From NCBI GenBank assembly GCA_026018925.1, contig JAKSZU010000012.1, forward strand, positions 32,668,055-32,732,054: 64,000 bases of DNA, given 5' to 3'. Numbering within the stretch: the stretch's first letter is position 1; every line of letters starts with the position of its first letter. This document shows positions 53,691 through 64,000 of the stretch, piece after piece. The DNA is from Tupaia tana (taxonomy: Eukaryota > Chordata > Mammalia > Scandentia > Tupaiidae). The notes under the pieces are model-generated. The model had not been told where the DNA came from, searched no databases, and saw nothing but the letters and a program-made list of their open reading frames with translations. The position numbers were made by a program, and so were the translations under genes.

Positions 53691-53957
53691 TTTTTTTTTT
53701 AATAGAGGTTTTTGCCTTAGGGTATGTGTACTTGCTGGAGAGAGAAAGAGACAGAGACAGTGAGAGAGAAAGTGAGAAATCACCCTACAGGGGGAGATGA
53801 CCACACCATAATCTCTTCTCGTCCATTGTCCTCCCAGGATCTCGGGCATGCATGCACATGTGCCCAGTGTGAGTATCAAGCCACTGGGTCTGGTACTCGA
53901 ACCGTGGTTGGCCACATGGGAGTCCAGCAATGTAAACACTATATTATCTTCTGGCCT
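53691..53957 (-). repeat. tSINE-A next to the MITE
   Basis: T-run, AGGTTTTTGCCTTAGGGTAT, ending TTATCTTCTGGCC. Flanks AATTTTATGTA and AATATTATGTA are a decayed TSD. Confidence 0.88.
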
Positions 53958-54137
53958 CCAATATTATGTATATTAAAGAAACATGGTTACTGGATATTTC
54001 TTTCATAAACTGAGCTGTAAAATTGATAACATTACCTTTCCATTATGAACATTAGCTGTTCATGTTTTAGTAGCTAGCATTTAAAATAGATTCAGAGTCC
54101 AATATGCTGTACTAATCTCACTTTTAAAAAAAATGTA

Positions 54138-54650
54138 ATCAATGTCAGAAGGTGTATATGTTCACCATAGAGAGACAGGGAGAGGGAGAAAGCAACGCCC
54201 AGTGGGGTGTGGTCACACTGCAAGTCCTTCTCCATTTCTTCATTTTGTCAGCATTTTGGGCATGTATATGCACATGTCCGGCATGTTTTTCAAGACACAG
54301 GGGCCAGTATTCAAGCTGTGTTTAGTGGGTGTAGATGATGTAATGGTTATGTTACTGGACTCCCATGTAATTGACCATGGTTCGAGTCCTGGACCCGGTG
54401 ATTTACAACTCATGCCAAGCATGTGTGCATGCATTCCCAAAATTCTGAGAGGAGAGTGGAGGAGAAAGGATTGAGGCATGGCCATCCCCCTGGGGGGTGA
54501 TGTCTCCCTTTCTATCTCTCTGTCTCTCTCTGATTCTCTGGTGAGTACACGTGCCCTATAACAAACATCTATCTCAAAAAAAATCCAAAGCAAAAACAAA
54601 AAACTGGGCTTAGCTATGTGGGATCGAGTTCCTTAACACACCTGACCAGG
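54138..54650 (-). repeat. tSINE-C split by a tSINE-A
   Basis: 54138-54322 (CAATGTCAGAAGGTGTATAT to GTATTCAAGCTGTG) and 54604-54650 (GGGATCGAGTTCCTTAACAC) are its two parts. Confidence 0.75.
54328..54603 (+). repeat. tSINE-A nested in tSINE-C
   Basis: GATGTAATGGTTATGTTACT head, B box GGTTCGAGTCC, tail rich in CAAAAAC. Confidence 0.83.
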
Positions 54651-54654
54651 ATCC

Positions 54655-55100
54655 ATCCCATCTGTACATAGTGATTTTTACTCAATATGTCTTAGAGGTT
54701 TTTCCATATTGGTTCATAGTGAGCCTCTCTAATTTTTTTTCTGCCTAGTTTTGGCTTAAATAGGTGTACCATTATTTGTTGCCTGGCTCCTATTGGTGGG
54801 AATTAAGGTTGTCCTTGGAAAATGCAGTACTACGTTGAGTAAGTTATAAGTGCGTTACTGTATACAAGTGCTACTATACCTATAGGGTAAATTCCAAGAA
54901 ATGGACAAAGGGTGTGTGTTCTTGCAGTTTGAGTAAATATTGCAAAATTTGTTTTCCATGGAAGTTTGAAATGTATGAATGCCTTTTCCCCTAAAACTTC
55001 ACTAACAGCCTGTGCAAATTTTTGAATTTTTGCCAGTCTGATAGGTGAAAAAATAATTTTGCAGTAGAAGTTTGTATTTCCCCTATTATGGGTGGGGTTG
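54655..55100 (-). repeat. Ancient L1 3'-UTR fragment
   Basis: ATAGGGTAAATTCCAAGAAA, ACAGCCTGTGCAAATTTTTG and TTTTGCCAGTCTGATAGGTG are L1M 3' landmarks. Confidence 0.8.
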
Positions 55101-55359
55101 AGGCACTAATAAAGCATTTGATGAATGAATGGAATGCAGGATAACAGCCAAAGTATGCTCTTGGAACCATGTTCTGCAAGAACATGCTTTTGTTCCTTTG
55201 GGTCTTTGTGTGGGTTTATGAGAAGTGCTTGCATCTAATGGTCCCTTCATGGAGAAAAGGGTCTTGAATGATATCTTTTTTAAGAATTTACTTGCTGAAT
55301 TATTTTGTTGAAATTGAATGAATAAAATTGTACTAATAAAAATATAGTTATAAAGTGTT

Positions 55360-55545
55360 TTTAACTCACTATTTTATTTGAATATCATAATAACCTTGCT
55401 TTTTTCCCGGTGTTATTCTCCTTTGAACAGTCAAGAAACTATGACCCAGAAAGGTTAATTGACCTGCCTGGGGTCATAAAGCTTATGTATGATGGATTTG
55501 GTACTGGAACTATTTTATACTCTGAATTCACTACGCTGCTAATTT
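55360..55545 (+). repeat. MIR SINE
   Basis: GGTTAATTGACCTGCCTGGG and GGTCATAAAGCTTATG fit the MIR core. Confidence 0.65.
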
Positions 55546-56177
55546 TGTTAATAATATTTTAGGTGTTACAGAATGGTAGACACTTCAAGCCCAAGTTTAG
55601 TATGTTAGAAATGATCTCCTACTCAGTGATTTTTTTCCCCAAATTGTATGACCCCTTTTTCACCTCTCTTTGTTTAAATTGCAGGTCTGATTTGAGGGTC
55701 TAATGAAGAAGGCAGATTTTAGGTTTGATTTATTCATATGGTCAGCTAGCCAAAAAAGTTTTAGAAGAACTAATGATATTATTCATCTTCTTAAGCTGAA
55801 GATATGTATTGTTGAAACAGTTTGATTTAGACCCTTTGCATATTGAGCTAATGAATTCTCTTTCCCAAAAGTGAAAAGGAGTATCTTTATTGTGTCCTTG
55901 TCTATTTAAAGTGAGTTACTTGTAATGAATTCAAATACTATGAAAATGTATTAAGTGTAATGTAGAAGTGCTTTGTGATAAAAAGCAATACTTTCACATC
56001 CCTTTTAGGATTTAGGATTTTTCCTTAAAGGAAGATATATTAGATATATTAGAATATATGTGTCTTTGATTATAGTCAGTTAATGGTTGGAATAATTGGA
56101 TTGCGATTTGAAGATAAAATGAAAAGAATAATACTTAGGGTTTCATAGTATTGGGGAAATAGGTATTTTCATAAGTA

Positions 56178-56257
56178 TTGGGTCATTAGGAAAGTCCTAA
56201 CACATTTTCACATGCTTTTCTATTAAAAAATGCGTTGTGACTTTTCCGATGACCTAA
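56178..56257. mobile_element. Mariner-like MITE, copy 5 (80 bp)
   Basis: TA at 56176-56177; left end TTGGGTCATTAGGAAAGTCC; right end complement TTAGGTCATCGGAAAAGTCA. Most divergent in the loop. Confidence 0.88.
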
Positions 56258-56341
56258 TTGTACTGCAAAATGGTACAGCGTGTAAGAGAAACATTTGGTA
56301 GTGTCTATCAATGTAATATTGTATTTGTTCTTTGATCTTTT

Positions 56342-56584
56342 TTTTTTTTTTCTTTTTGCTATAGGGTGTGTGCGCTCGCCAAAGAGATAAACAGAGACAG
56401 AGACAGAAAGCGAGAAATCATCCCCCAGGGGGAATGGCCACGCCACAATCCTTTCTCCTCTCAGAATCTTGGGCACACATGCACAGGTGCCCGACTTGAG
56501 TTTAAGCCACCGGGTCTAGGACTTGAACCACGGTCAACTACATGGGAGTTCAGCGACATAGCCATTACGCTAACAGCTGGTCCC
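56342..56584 (-). repeat. tSINE-A, young, with TSD
   Basis: TSD TGTTCTTTGATCTTTT at 56326-56341 and 56585-56600, exact. Ends GCTAACAGCTGGTCCC. Confidence 0.94.
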
Positions 56585-56956
56585 TGTTCTTTGATCTTTT
56601 GATTATACTTCTAAAAGTTTGTCCTATAGATTCAAGTGTCTTAAAATAAGTATCTTTAAAAGATTGTTTATAACATTATTTGAAATATGCAAAACTTTGC
56701 AGTCATTTAAATATTTATCAGTAGGAGAGTCCTTTTAGAAAAAATAGAATTACCTCTTATTTCAAAATAACTGCTGAAATAAAGATTAGCAAACTGCCCC
56801 AAGCAAATAAAAATAAGCAGCCTAGTCCTATCACCTAAGATAAGTAAATATTGTTTGCATAATTGTAAAAATTGGAGTCCTGTTGAAATAGTCTTAGAAC
56901 TTTTTTTTTCTGTCACTTAATTGTCATTATCTGTCACAAAATAGTATGTATATGTA

Positions 56957-57226
56957 TTTTATTTTTTAAGTTTTTGCCATAGGGTGTGTGTGTGCTCCTT
57001 GGAAAGAGAGAGACAGAGTAAGAAAGAAAGAGGGAATGTGAGAAATCACCACGCAACGGGGTTGGCCACATCACAGTTCCTTCTCCTTCATTCTCCTCTT
57101 GGGATTTTGGGCATGCTTGCATACATGCGTGGTGTGATTTTCAAACTGCTAGGTCTGGGACTTGAGCTGCAGTAGGCCATGTGGGTGGGAGGCCAGCACC
57201 TTAACCATTACCCTATCTGCTGGCCC
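56957..57226 (-). repeat. tSINE-A
   Basis: AAGTTTTTGCCATAGGGTGT, ending CTATCTGCTGGCCCC. Confidence 0.87.
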
Positions 57227-57489
57227 CATAACATTTTTTTTTAAAGGAAGATAAAGAAAAAATAATGTAGATGGTGTGTTTGTTAAGAAGTGCTTTAACC
57301 AAAAGAGATTGCCTATAAGTATTTGCTGGCTAAGTTCATTTTCTTTTTCTGTTTGAAGGGTCTCATACTTCAGTCATTACTGGACTTGTGTCGACACATT
57401 TCACTATATTTGAATTACATCTATGCTGTTACATATTGCTTTTTAAAAAATCCATTATTTTTAAACTAAGGTCTAGGCATAATCTGTGA

Positions 57490-57605
57490 AATTTTTCAAT
57501 TCAAACAATTCACTGAGTATGTGCTCTATGCCAAGAGTGTTGTAGGTGCTGAAGAGATAACAGTTGTATAAAACATACCCTGTTTTCATGAAGCTTACTT
57601 ACAGT
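57490..57605 (-). repeat. L2 LINE (antisense)
   Basis: TCACTGAGTATGTGCTCTAT through GTTTTCATGAAGCTTACTTA. Confidence 0.7.
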
Positions 57606-58180
57606 TAAGGTTGGATGCGTGAGTCACACATTTTAATGTGTCGGACAGGAATTAAGTTTGTCCACGTATCACCTAAAAGCATCTCAAGCACCAGTGAGAT
57701 GTGCATTGCTGCAGGCAAATACTGCCCTGTAGCAATGTAAGGACGCGAGTCCTGTAGGCACTGCAGTGACTTGGCCGAGCTGGCAGCGAGAATGTTGGAG
57801 AGTTGTTGGGAACGTCTTTCTGAACCTCTGACCCATTTTGATCGGAGGTTTTGTAATGTTTGCCAGCCTATATGAAGGTTTGTAGAATCATGAAATTGTA
57901 ATACTTGCAGAAGATTATTTTTCTCTGAGTTGATTAATGAAGAAATGGGCCCAAGGAAATGAAAGAGACTGAATGCTAATTGACAGAGGTGGAAGCAGAA
58001 CTGTTGGTACCTGGTTGCTCTATCAGTGTTGGTGCCACAGTGCTGCAGTGGGTGAGCATTAGAGATGCTCGAGGAAAACACAGCAGGTGCAATCAGTTGT
58101 GGAGAGTAGAAGTGGAGAAAGAAGAAGAAAATTTGAATTATTAAGGGCTCAAATTAGAAGCTGGGGGAAAAGGAGCCAAT
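57606..58180. other. Unidentified stretch with a 158-codon open frame on the minus strand
   Basis: The open frame (57605-58081, minus) is the longest non-genic one away from GC-rich DNA and has no SINE in it. Its product (ending LLGDTWTNLIPVRHIKMCDS) matches no protein I know. No promoter, splice site or tail is evident; it could be a decayed repeat or pseudogene. Confidence 0.3.
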
Positions 58181-58224
58181 AGGCAACAATCACTAAATAA
58201 AGTCTAAGGAGGTTTCAACCTGTT

Positions 58225-58478
58225 TTTTAATATTTATTTTTAACTTATTTGTTTATTACCATTTTTGTTTTGCCATAGGGTGTATGCCCTCGCCAGAGAG
58301 ACAGAAATACAGTGAGAGGGGAAGTGAGAAATCACCGCCAACGGGGATTACCGTGCTGCAATTTCTTTTCCATTCTCCTTCTGGGACTTTGGGCACATGT
58401 GCACATGTGCCTAGTGTGAGTTTCAAGCTGCTGGGTCTGCCACGTGGGAGTCTAGTACCTCAACCACCACGTCACTTG
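58225..58478 (-). repeat. tSINE-A, older
   Basis: (TTTA) tail, TTTGCCATAGGGTGTATGCC; its 5' end (GCTGGCCCCC) is where the next SINE landed. Confidence 0.85.
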
Positions 58479-58492
58479 CTGGCCCCCTTCTT

Positions 58493-58757
58493 CTTCTTCT
58501 TTTTTTTTTTTTTGAGAGGTTTTCGCTATAGGGCGTGTACGCTCGCCAGACAGACAGAGACATAGAGACAGAAAGCGAGAAATCACCCCCCAGGGGGGAT
58601 GGTCACGCCTCAATCCCTTCTCCATTCTCCTCTCGGGATCTTGGGCACGCATACACACGCGCCTGGCGTGAGTTCTAAGCCACCGGGTCCGGGACGTGAA
58701 CCGCGGTCGACTACGTGGGAGTCCAGCGACATAGCCATTACGCTAAGTGCTGGTTCC
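58493..58757 (-). repeat. tSINE-A2, young, inserted at the end of the older SINE
   Basis: TSD CTGGCCCCCTTCTT at 58479-58492 and 58758-58771, exact. Reversed B box GGGACGTGAACCGCGG. Confidence 0.95.
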
Positions 58758-58805
58758 CTGGCCCCCTTCTTTACCGATGTTTTTTCCCTTTTAAAACATT
58801 TCTGT

Positions 58806-59062
58806 TTGGATCAGCCAGTGGTGTGGTGGTTAAAGTGGTTGGAGCCAACATGGCCGGTCGAATCCTGGACCTGTTGGCTTGACAAACATGCTGGGCACAT
58901 GTGCGTGCTTACTCAAAACCCTGAAAGGAATAATGGAGGTGAAGGGATTGCGGTATGACCATCCCTCATGGGGATGTTTTCTTACTCCCCACCACCACCC
59001 CATGTTTCTCTCTAGTGAGTGCACATACCCTCTAACAAATTAAAAAAAACAACAACAAGAAA
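58806..59062 (+). repeat. tSINE-C
   Basis: CAGCCAGTGGTGTGGTGGTT head, part of the B box missing, tail AAAACAACAACAAG. Ends 165 bp before UVRAG exon 3. Confidence 0.78.
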
Positions 59063-59227
59063 CTTGTGTTTACTTTTTATTTTTTTAAGTAAAGATATAG
59101 AAAGAATAAATTTCTTGAAAATGATTTAAATGTTTCACTGGAACATATGTTTAAAAATCTATAGGATTAAGAGTTAACGAGCTTATTTTCTTTCATATCA
59201 CTTATTGTCGTTTTTCTTCTTTTCCAG

Positions 59228-59262
59228 AATTTTATAGAAGTGAAGTGATTCGGAACTCCTTG
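59228..59262 (+). CDS. UVRAG: UVRAG exon 3 (residues 79-90)
   Basis: A 35-nt exon: AA finishes Glu79, then FYRSEVIRNSL (residues 80-90), where the human protein reads FYRSEVIKNSL. Acceptor CTTTTCCAG, donor GTAAGT at 59263. With exons 1 and 2 it keeps an open frame (39 codons, 39 codons + 1, 2 + 11 codons) and matches the human protein position for position, continuing the C2 domain. So small an exon is easily missed by frame-based searches. Confidence 0.96.
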
Positions 59263-59411
59263 GTAAGTATGCTTTCTGATATGTTTATATGACAGTGTGT
59301 AACTCTTATTTCAGAAAAGGCAGAGATGTAAAATAAGTTGAAGTTCAGTTCTGGAATTATGTTACTTGGACAAATCCTCTGTTGAGTTATTATGAGTCAT
59401 CATTGATTAGT

Positions 59412-59495
59412 TTATTGCAGTATCTCTCTACAGTGCCTAGGACATGCCTGGCCCATGCTAGCTGCTTGATAGATATTTACTGAATGAACTGATTT
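59412..59495 (+). repeat. L2 LINE 3' end
   Basis: AGTGCCTAGGACATGCCTGG then GATATTTACTGAATGAACTG. Confidence 0.7.
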
Positions 59496-59829
59496 TTTTT
59501 TTTTTTTCTGTTAGAACCTTTAAATCTGGTAAAAACTCAGATTTTATAATTCTATCACTGCCACTTACTGTAAAGAGACTCTTGACTGGTTGACATGCCA
59601 AACATCATAACAAATATATTTAGATAGAGTTCTTAGGAATTTCACATCTAGGCCCTTTGCACAGTGTATAAGCATTTGCTGTTTCATGGTAATGGCATTG
59701 CTCAGTTATAAAGTTGCAAGTGTCCTACTTTTGATAATGCGTCTACTAGATATTTGCATAAATGGTTCAACTTATTAGGTCAGGTTAAAAAAAAGAACTT
59801 TATAGTAATGAATATATTCTTTCAGGGGT

Positions 59830-60290
59830 CCAAAGCCATAGTGAATTTGACTCTTGCCACTTTTCAACTTCACTCTTTTTTTCGCTTGTTCTGTTCCAGG
59901 CATACCTCTTTTTCTTCCCGTGTTTCAAACACGCCGAGCTCATCTTACGCTATATGCCTGGAACTCTTGTTTCCTCGGCTCTGTACTTGGCTGAAGAGGC
60001 CTTTGAGGTCTCAACCATGTCTCTTTCGGAAGCCTCTTTTCTAGTTGTTCCATCTCAAGTCATTTCCTTTCCTCTGGTCACTAGTTTTCCTATCACCCTG
60101 TTTCTTCAGAGATCATCACCGTTGGGAGCTCTCGCTCACTTACTTGTGTTTATTAGCTTGTCTCTTACCTACTAGAACATAAGTTCGGTGAGGGCAAGAA
60201 CCTTGCTGGTGGTGTTCACCGCTGCAGCCCTGGGGTCTGGATAGTTACCGATGCTCAGTAACATCTTGTTAAGTGAGTAGATAGATGTCA
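59830..60290 (+). repeat. L2 LINE
   Basis: Long ordered match: TATGCCTGGAACTCTTGTTT, GAACATAAGTTCGGTGAGGG, GTGTTCACCGCTGCAGCCCT. Confidence 0.85.
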
Positions 60291-60299
60291 GTGATCAGT

Positions 60300-60450
60300 C
60301 ATGTTTACAGAATCCTTTCGCATATGTAAAGCCATTTTGATCCTTAGAGCAACCGGTAAGGTAGACAAGGCACATCTTAAGACACTGATCTCAGAGAGAT
60401 CGGATGGCTTTACAGAGTCACACAACTGCAGGATCACAACCCAGATCAGA
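60300..60450 (+). repeat. MIR SINE
   Basis: ATTTTGATCCTTAGAGCAAC and CAGAGTCACACAACTGCAGG. Confidence 0.65.
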
Positions 60451-61021
60451 CTTTCTGTCTTCAAGTCTCTGCTACTCTTTTCTCCTCTTTAAACCATTTC
60501 CTAAATGTCTCTAAAACATCATAATATGTATTGTTTTGGATTTGGATCCTAGGCCAGACAGGTTCCTTGAGCCCACATCTGGGGAGGCCCACTCACCAGT
60601 AAATCTCTCATTCTACAGATATTGAATGATACATGATAAATGCCTAGACATACATGACATGCTGTAGAGGTGCTTAGTAAATATTAGTTACTCCTCCTCC
60701 TCCCTGGCTCAAGTAGAAACAGAAGTAGTCTGCAGACAGTCGAGAGCGAGGGGTGGTTAGGGAACAGGTACCGTGGGCTAGTGTCTGGATGTATTCTTTT
60801 ACTGTTTCTGTAGTCAGATGCTTCTCTAGTTGGGCATGGTTTGACAAAATTCCATTGCCTTTTCCCCTGGATTTGTGTCATACTCACCCTGTGCCATCGT
60901 GAGTAGTGCAGTATTCTACACTGTAGATACTGTATTGTATTTACTTGATGTTCACGTGACTTCCAAATCCATAATTCTTTGCTTTTCCTTTGTTCAATGA
61001 TACAGTCTTTCTGTGTCACGA

Positions 61022-61272
61022 TTCTTTTGCCTCGCGCCCCCTAGCTGGGACCACAGGCATGTATCATATGCCCCGCTTTTGCAGACAAGGCCTCTCTGTG
61101 TTGTCCAGGCCAGCCTTGAACTCTTAGTCCTCCTGCCTCAGTGACCAAGTCACTGGGATTACAGGCTCAGGCCACCATGCCTAGGTCAGACCAAGAAACA
61201 AACCCAGGCCTCTTACGTGATCCCAGCATGCAGAGCACATCTTAGCAGTGTGTCCCATTATGGCTGGGCCTC
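61022..61272 (-). repeat. Composite tRNA-7SL-7SL SINE
   Basis: Two reversed 7SL units (CTAGCTGGGACCACAGGCAT; TTGTCCAGGCCAGCCTTGAA with CTCCTGCCTCAGTGACCAAG and ACTGGGATTACAGGCTCAGG) followed by the reversed tRNA head (CCCATTATGGCTGGGCC). Confidence 0.88.
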
Positions 61273-61916
61273 GACTTCATATTTCTAAACATTGTTTCTC
61301 TGAATTTTAACTCCAATCTTGAACTCCTTTTGGCTCCTATCTTCAGTTGCTTTGGAAACTTTCTATCTAGTAGGCTGCAACACCTTTATTCCTAGCGCAG
61401 TTAAGCCAAACACTGCCTCCAAAGGGTATTGTAGAATGGACTCAAGACAAGGGGGAGGAAATACTTCTAGGGCCCTTTCAACTTGCAGCTTGTACTGTTA
61501 TTATTTCCTGAATATACCACGTATCTGAGCCTTCTGTCTCCAAAGTAGATGAAAATTCCCGGGGCTCTGAGACCGTCTGCGTATCTTTATGTCCCCTTGG
61601 TTCTTCTGTTGGGTGGATGTTTGATACAGGTTGATTTTGTTGATTTTCCTGTTCAGAGTATTCTTGGAGATTCTTTTCTTTCTACAGGCGCATTGCTTGA
61701 CCTGTGACAGGGAATTCATTAATAGTTATCTCAGCAATTAAATATAAATAAACTTCCTCAGTTTGTTGGAATTTCCTTAAGTCCTTTAAAGAAGCTGGAT
61801 GAGATCATTTCTCTACTGAGAAATACTTGCTTCTCTAATGCCAGATTCATGCCCCATTGCTGTGTTCCTGTGCCTTTCTGTTTACCCAGAATTTAATACA
61901 TTTTATGGTAGTTAAC

Positions 61917-61930
61917 ATATATATACATAC

Positions 61931-61975
<45 letters not shown>

Positions 61976-62004
61976 TGCGCACACGCACACGCACACACAC
62001 ACAG
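61917..62004. repeat. (TA)n-(CA)n compound microsatellite
   Basis: TA/CATA units run into about 13 CA units and an imperfect CACG/CA tract. Confidence 0.97.
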
Positions 62005-62638
62005 CAGAGTTCACAGGTCAGAAGGTCAGAAGTATACAGCTTGGTGAATTTCGTCAAATTGAATACACCATGTAACCAGCATCCATATCAAGAAATAGAG
62101 TATTTTTAGTGTCGCAGAAGTCCCCTTGAGACCTGTTCAGAGTAACTGTTACTCTCCTGACTTTTACCACCAAAGGTTACGTCCACCTGTTTTTGAGCAT
62201 TGTATAAATAAAATCATGTAGCTAATATACTTCTTTGCGTATGACTTCCATATCTCAACTTTGTAAGATTCAATTATACATAGGATGTATTCATTTACAT
62301 GGTGGAATGAAAGACTATGCAGCATAGTCTTTCATTATGTAAAATAACAGAATTTCACCTTTTTTGTTGATGGGCAGTTAGTTAGTTTCTAGTTTTGAAC
62401 GAATATGAATAGTGCTGCTGTAAACACTCTCACATGCGTCTTTGGTATATGCATTTCCGTCATCTAGGGGTGGAATGCTAGGCATATGCATATGATGGCT
62501 AAAGCTGCCAGTTTTCCACAGTTAACGCTTCATTTACTCGCTCAGTCTGTGAGCGTTCTGTCTTCTCTACACTGTTGTGAACATTTGATTTTTGCTAAAA
62601 AAACTTTTGAATTGAAATTAGTGGATATCATATAGAGG
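62005..62638 (-). repeat. Ancient L1 3'-UTR fragment
   Basis: ATTGTATAAATAAAATCATG, AATGAATAGTGCTGCTGTAA-like wording at 62405 and GGGGTGGAATGCTAGGCATA are the reversed L1M 3' region; the longest such copy here. Confidence 0.8.
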
Positions 62639-62639
62639 G

Positions 62640-62902
62640 TTTTGTTTTGTTTTGTTTTGTTTTGTTTTGGTTTAATCTAAATCAAGAGAGAAACAGAAGA
62701 GGGAGAGGAAGAGGGAGAAAACACCTCCCTAAAGGGCGTGGTCACACTGTTCCCTTCTCTTTCCTGTCTTCTTCTGTTCAGGATTTTGGGCACACAACCC
62801 ACGCAAATCCAGCGTTTCTTAAGTGGTCCGGTCTGGGATTTGAGTCATATGGTCAGCCTTGTGGGATGCAGGTGTCTTAACCACTAGGCCGTGGGCTGGC
62901 CC
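62640..62902 (-). repeat. tSINE-C at the L1 fragment
   Basis: (TTTTG)n tail, AAGAGAGAAACAGAAGAGGG, ending CCGTGGGCTGGCCC. Confidence 0.8.
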
Positions 62903-63049
62903 TCAACAGACATACTTTAAAGACAGCACATTTATTGCTATTGGTGTGTCTAAAACTGATATTTTTGTGTGCATATAGACTGTAGACACCTGATGACTGC
63001 CACCTGGTGGTCAAAGGTTGTAGGACTTTGTTGATTTTATTATTTCTAA

Positions 63050-63262
63050 AACCAGAATTTATCTTTTTCGGTATATTTCTTGAGAGAGTGATAGGTGGCC
63101 TCAGCAGGGTCTTTACGTGATGATCCGCCCCGATCTCAGCTGGGCCAGATCACGAGCATGCATACCTGTGCCCAGCATACTCAGGGAGTACTGGGACAGG
63201 AACACAGGACCTTTCCCACGTGGGTCCAGTTGCATTACCACTGCACCACCACCTGCCCCCAG
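63050..63262 (-). repeat. tSINE-D
   Basis: AGCAGGGTCTTTACGTGATG, GATCACGAGCATGCATACCT, ending CACTGCACCACCACCTGCCC. Confidence 0.75.
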
Positions 63263-63339
63263 AATTCATCTTAGAGTGAGAAAATAAAGTGCATGTTGGA
63301 ATTGATAAGTGGGAATATGTTAGAGTAGAATAAATACAA

Positions 63340-63735
63340 TGCAGTAAAATTAAGTAGCATAGGGAGTATCTGGCAGGCAGGATTGGTTGCTGTTTTTCGT
63401 GGCAGTCACATAGATAATATCATTTGATCAGACACCCGAAAGAAGTGTGGGAACAGGCTGTGCATCTGCCTGAGGGATGCTGTTCCAGGATAAGGAAAGG
63501 GAAAATACGCAGACCGGAGGAATACCCTTCAACTTTTTGGGGATTGGCTAAGAAGCTGGAAGGCTGGAGTGGAGTAAGCAGGGGTAGATCGTGGATTTGC
63601 TAGGCAAGTATGACAGAGAGATGGACCAGGGACTTGAGGATCAGGGCAGAAGACGGAATGAGCTGGAGAGAGGAGATGGTAGTCAGGGGCTGGGTAGTGC
63701 GAGAATGCAATTTTTGGAAAGGATGCACAGTTATA
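63340..63735 (-). repeat. L2 LINE (antisense)
   Basis: GGGATGCTGTTCCAGGATAA and GGCTGGAGTGGAGTAAGCAG fit the internal reversed L2 pattern. Confidence 0.5.
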
Positions 63736-63974
63736 GATAAAGCAAAATCAGGAGCACCTGGTGAACAGGGACCCTTAACTCAGTCACTTTTCTACTTTCT
63801 GTAGTTCCTAGCATAATGCTTTACCCAGAGAAGTTCAATAAAGGTCCATTGCAGGGAGTAGATAACAATCCCCCTTTGACAAGCTAGGTGGTGGAGTTGC
63901 ATCTCCAAGTTACATGCCAGAATTGTAGCTTCTTCTCACATTCAGCTTAGAATAATCAGTGGTGAATGCAGTAT

Positions 63975-64000
63975 TCATTTTTCATTTTTTTTTTTCGTAG
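63975..64000 (+). promoter_or_regulatory. UVRAG: Likely 3' splice site of UVRAG intron 3
   Basis: A pyrimidine tract (TTTTTCATTTTTTTTTTTCG) ends in TAG as the last three bases of the window. The preceding exon ends in phase 0, and human exon 4 begins with NPTWRSLDFG; the first base of exon 4 would be just outside. Confidence 0.6.

Larger units (their letters stand above)
59263..64000 (+). other. UVRAG: UVRAG intron 3 (to the window end)
   Basis: Starts GTAAGTATG. Besides the repeats listed, 59500-59820, 60450-61015 and 61280-61915 hold nothing I can name. It appears to end exactly at base 64000. Confidence 0.9.

Noticed and set aside
59720-60190. Possible exon between UVRAG exons 3 and 4 (96-codon frame)
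   Set aside because: The whole stretch is an L2 element, and the human protein runs straight from exon 3 (NSL) to NPTW.
61857-62075. Peptide rich in His-Thr repeats
   Set aside because: Translation of the (TA)n-(CA)n microsatellite.

Overview
This is nuclear DNA of a placental mammal. It carries the 3' half of DGAT2 (exons 5-8, codons 144-388 in human numbering) and the 5' end of UVRAG (exons 1-3), both on the + strand and about 13.5 kb apart, an order I recall from human chromosome 11q13. The splice sites, reading frames and proteins look intact. The rest is intron and intergenic DNA dominated by short retroposons.

The repeats suggest a tree shrew (Scandentia, Tupaia). Most SINEs are tRNA-derived families unlike those I know from carnivores, ungulates, rodents or higher primates. 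Four elements join a tRNA-like head to one or two 7SL (Alu-like) units; 7SL SINEs are limited to primates, rodents and tree shrews, and tRNA/7SL composites have been described from tree shrews. I put this assignment at about 0.75.

Family labels used below, defined from this window: tSINE-A is the youngest, about 250 bp, with a head like GGGACCAGCAGTTAGCGTAA, B box GGTTCGAGTCC, a CT-rich body and the 3' end CCTATAGCAAAAACCTCTCC plus A-tail. tSINE-A2 is a subfamily with GGAACC at the 5' end or a changed B box (GGTTCGCGTCC or GGTTCACGTCC). tSINE-B is a short relative (about 170 bp) ending in CTCTGGTCAAATT. tSINE-C is an older, more diverged relative. tSINE-D has a different head (GCAGTAGTAACGTGCTGC) and a tail CTCTCATGAATAAATAAA. 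'Composite' means tRNA head plus 7SL units.

Layout: 1-8.4 kb, DGAT2 intron 4 to the 3' end, with a 230-250 bp sequence repeated in introns 5 and 6 on either side of exon 6. 8.4-20.8 kb, intergenic DNA with a heavily interrupted L1 (12.1-15.1 kb), several L2 and MIR copies and an MLT1 LTR. 20.8-22.4 kb, the CpG-island promoter and exon 1 of UVRAG. 22-53 kb, UVRAG intron 1, packed with SINEs, an RPS3A processed pseudogene, mariner-like miniature elements and old LTR-type fossils. 53.1-59.3 kb, UVRAG exons 2 and 3. The window stops on a likely acceptor site for exon 4.

DGAT2 makes triacylglycerol at the ER and lipid droplets; UVRAG is a Beclin 1/VPS34 partner in autophagy and endosome traffic. 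They are neighbours but nothing here suggests joint regulation. I found no undescribed gene system; the novelty lies in the retroposon biology and a few promoter and duplication features. Repeat ends are read by eye and may be off by 10-20 bp unless a target-site duplication (TSD) is given.
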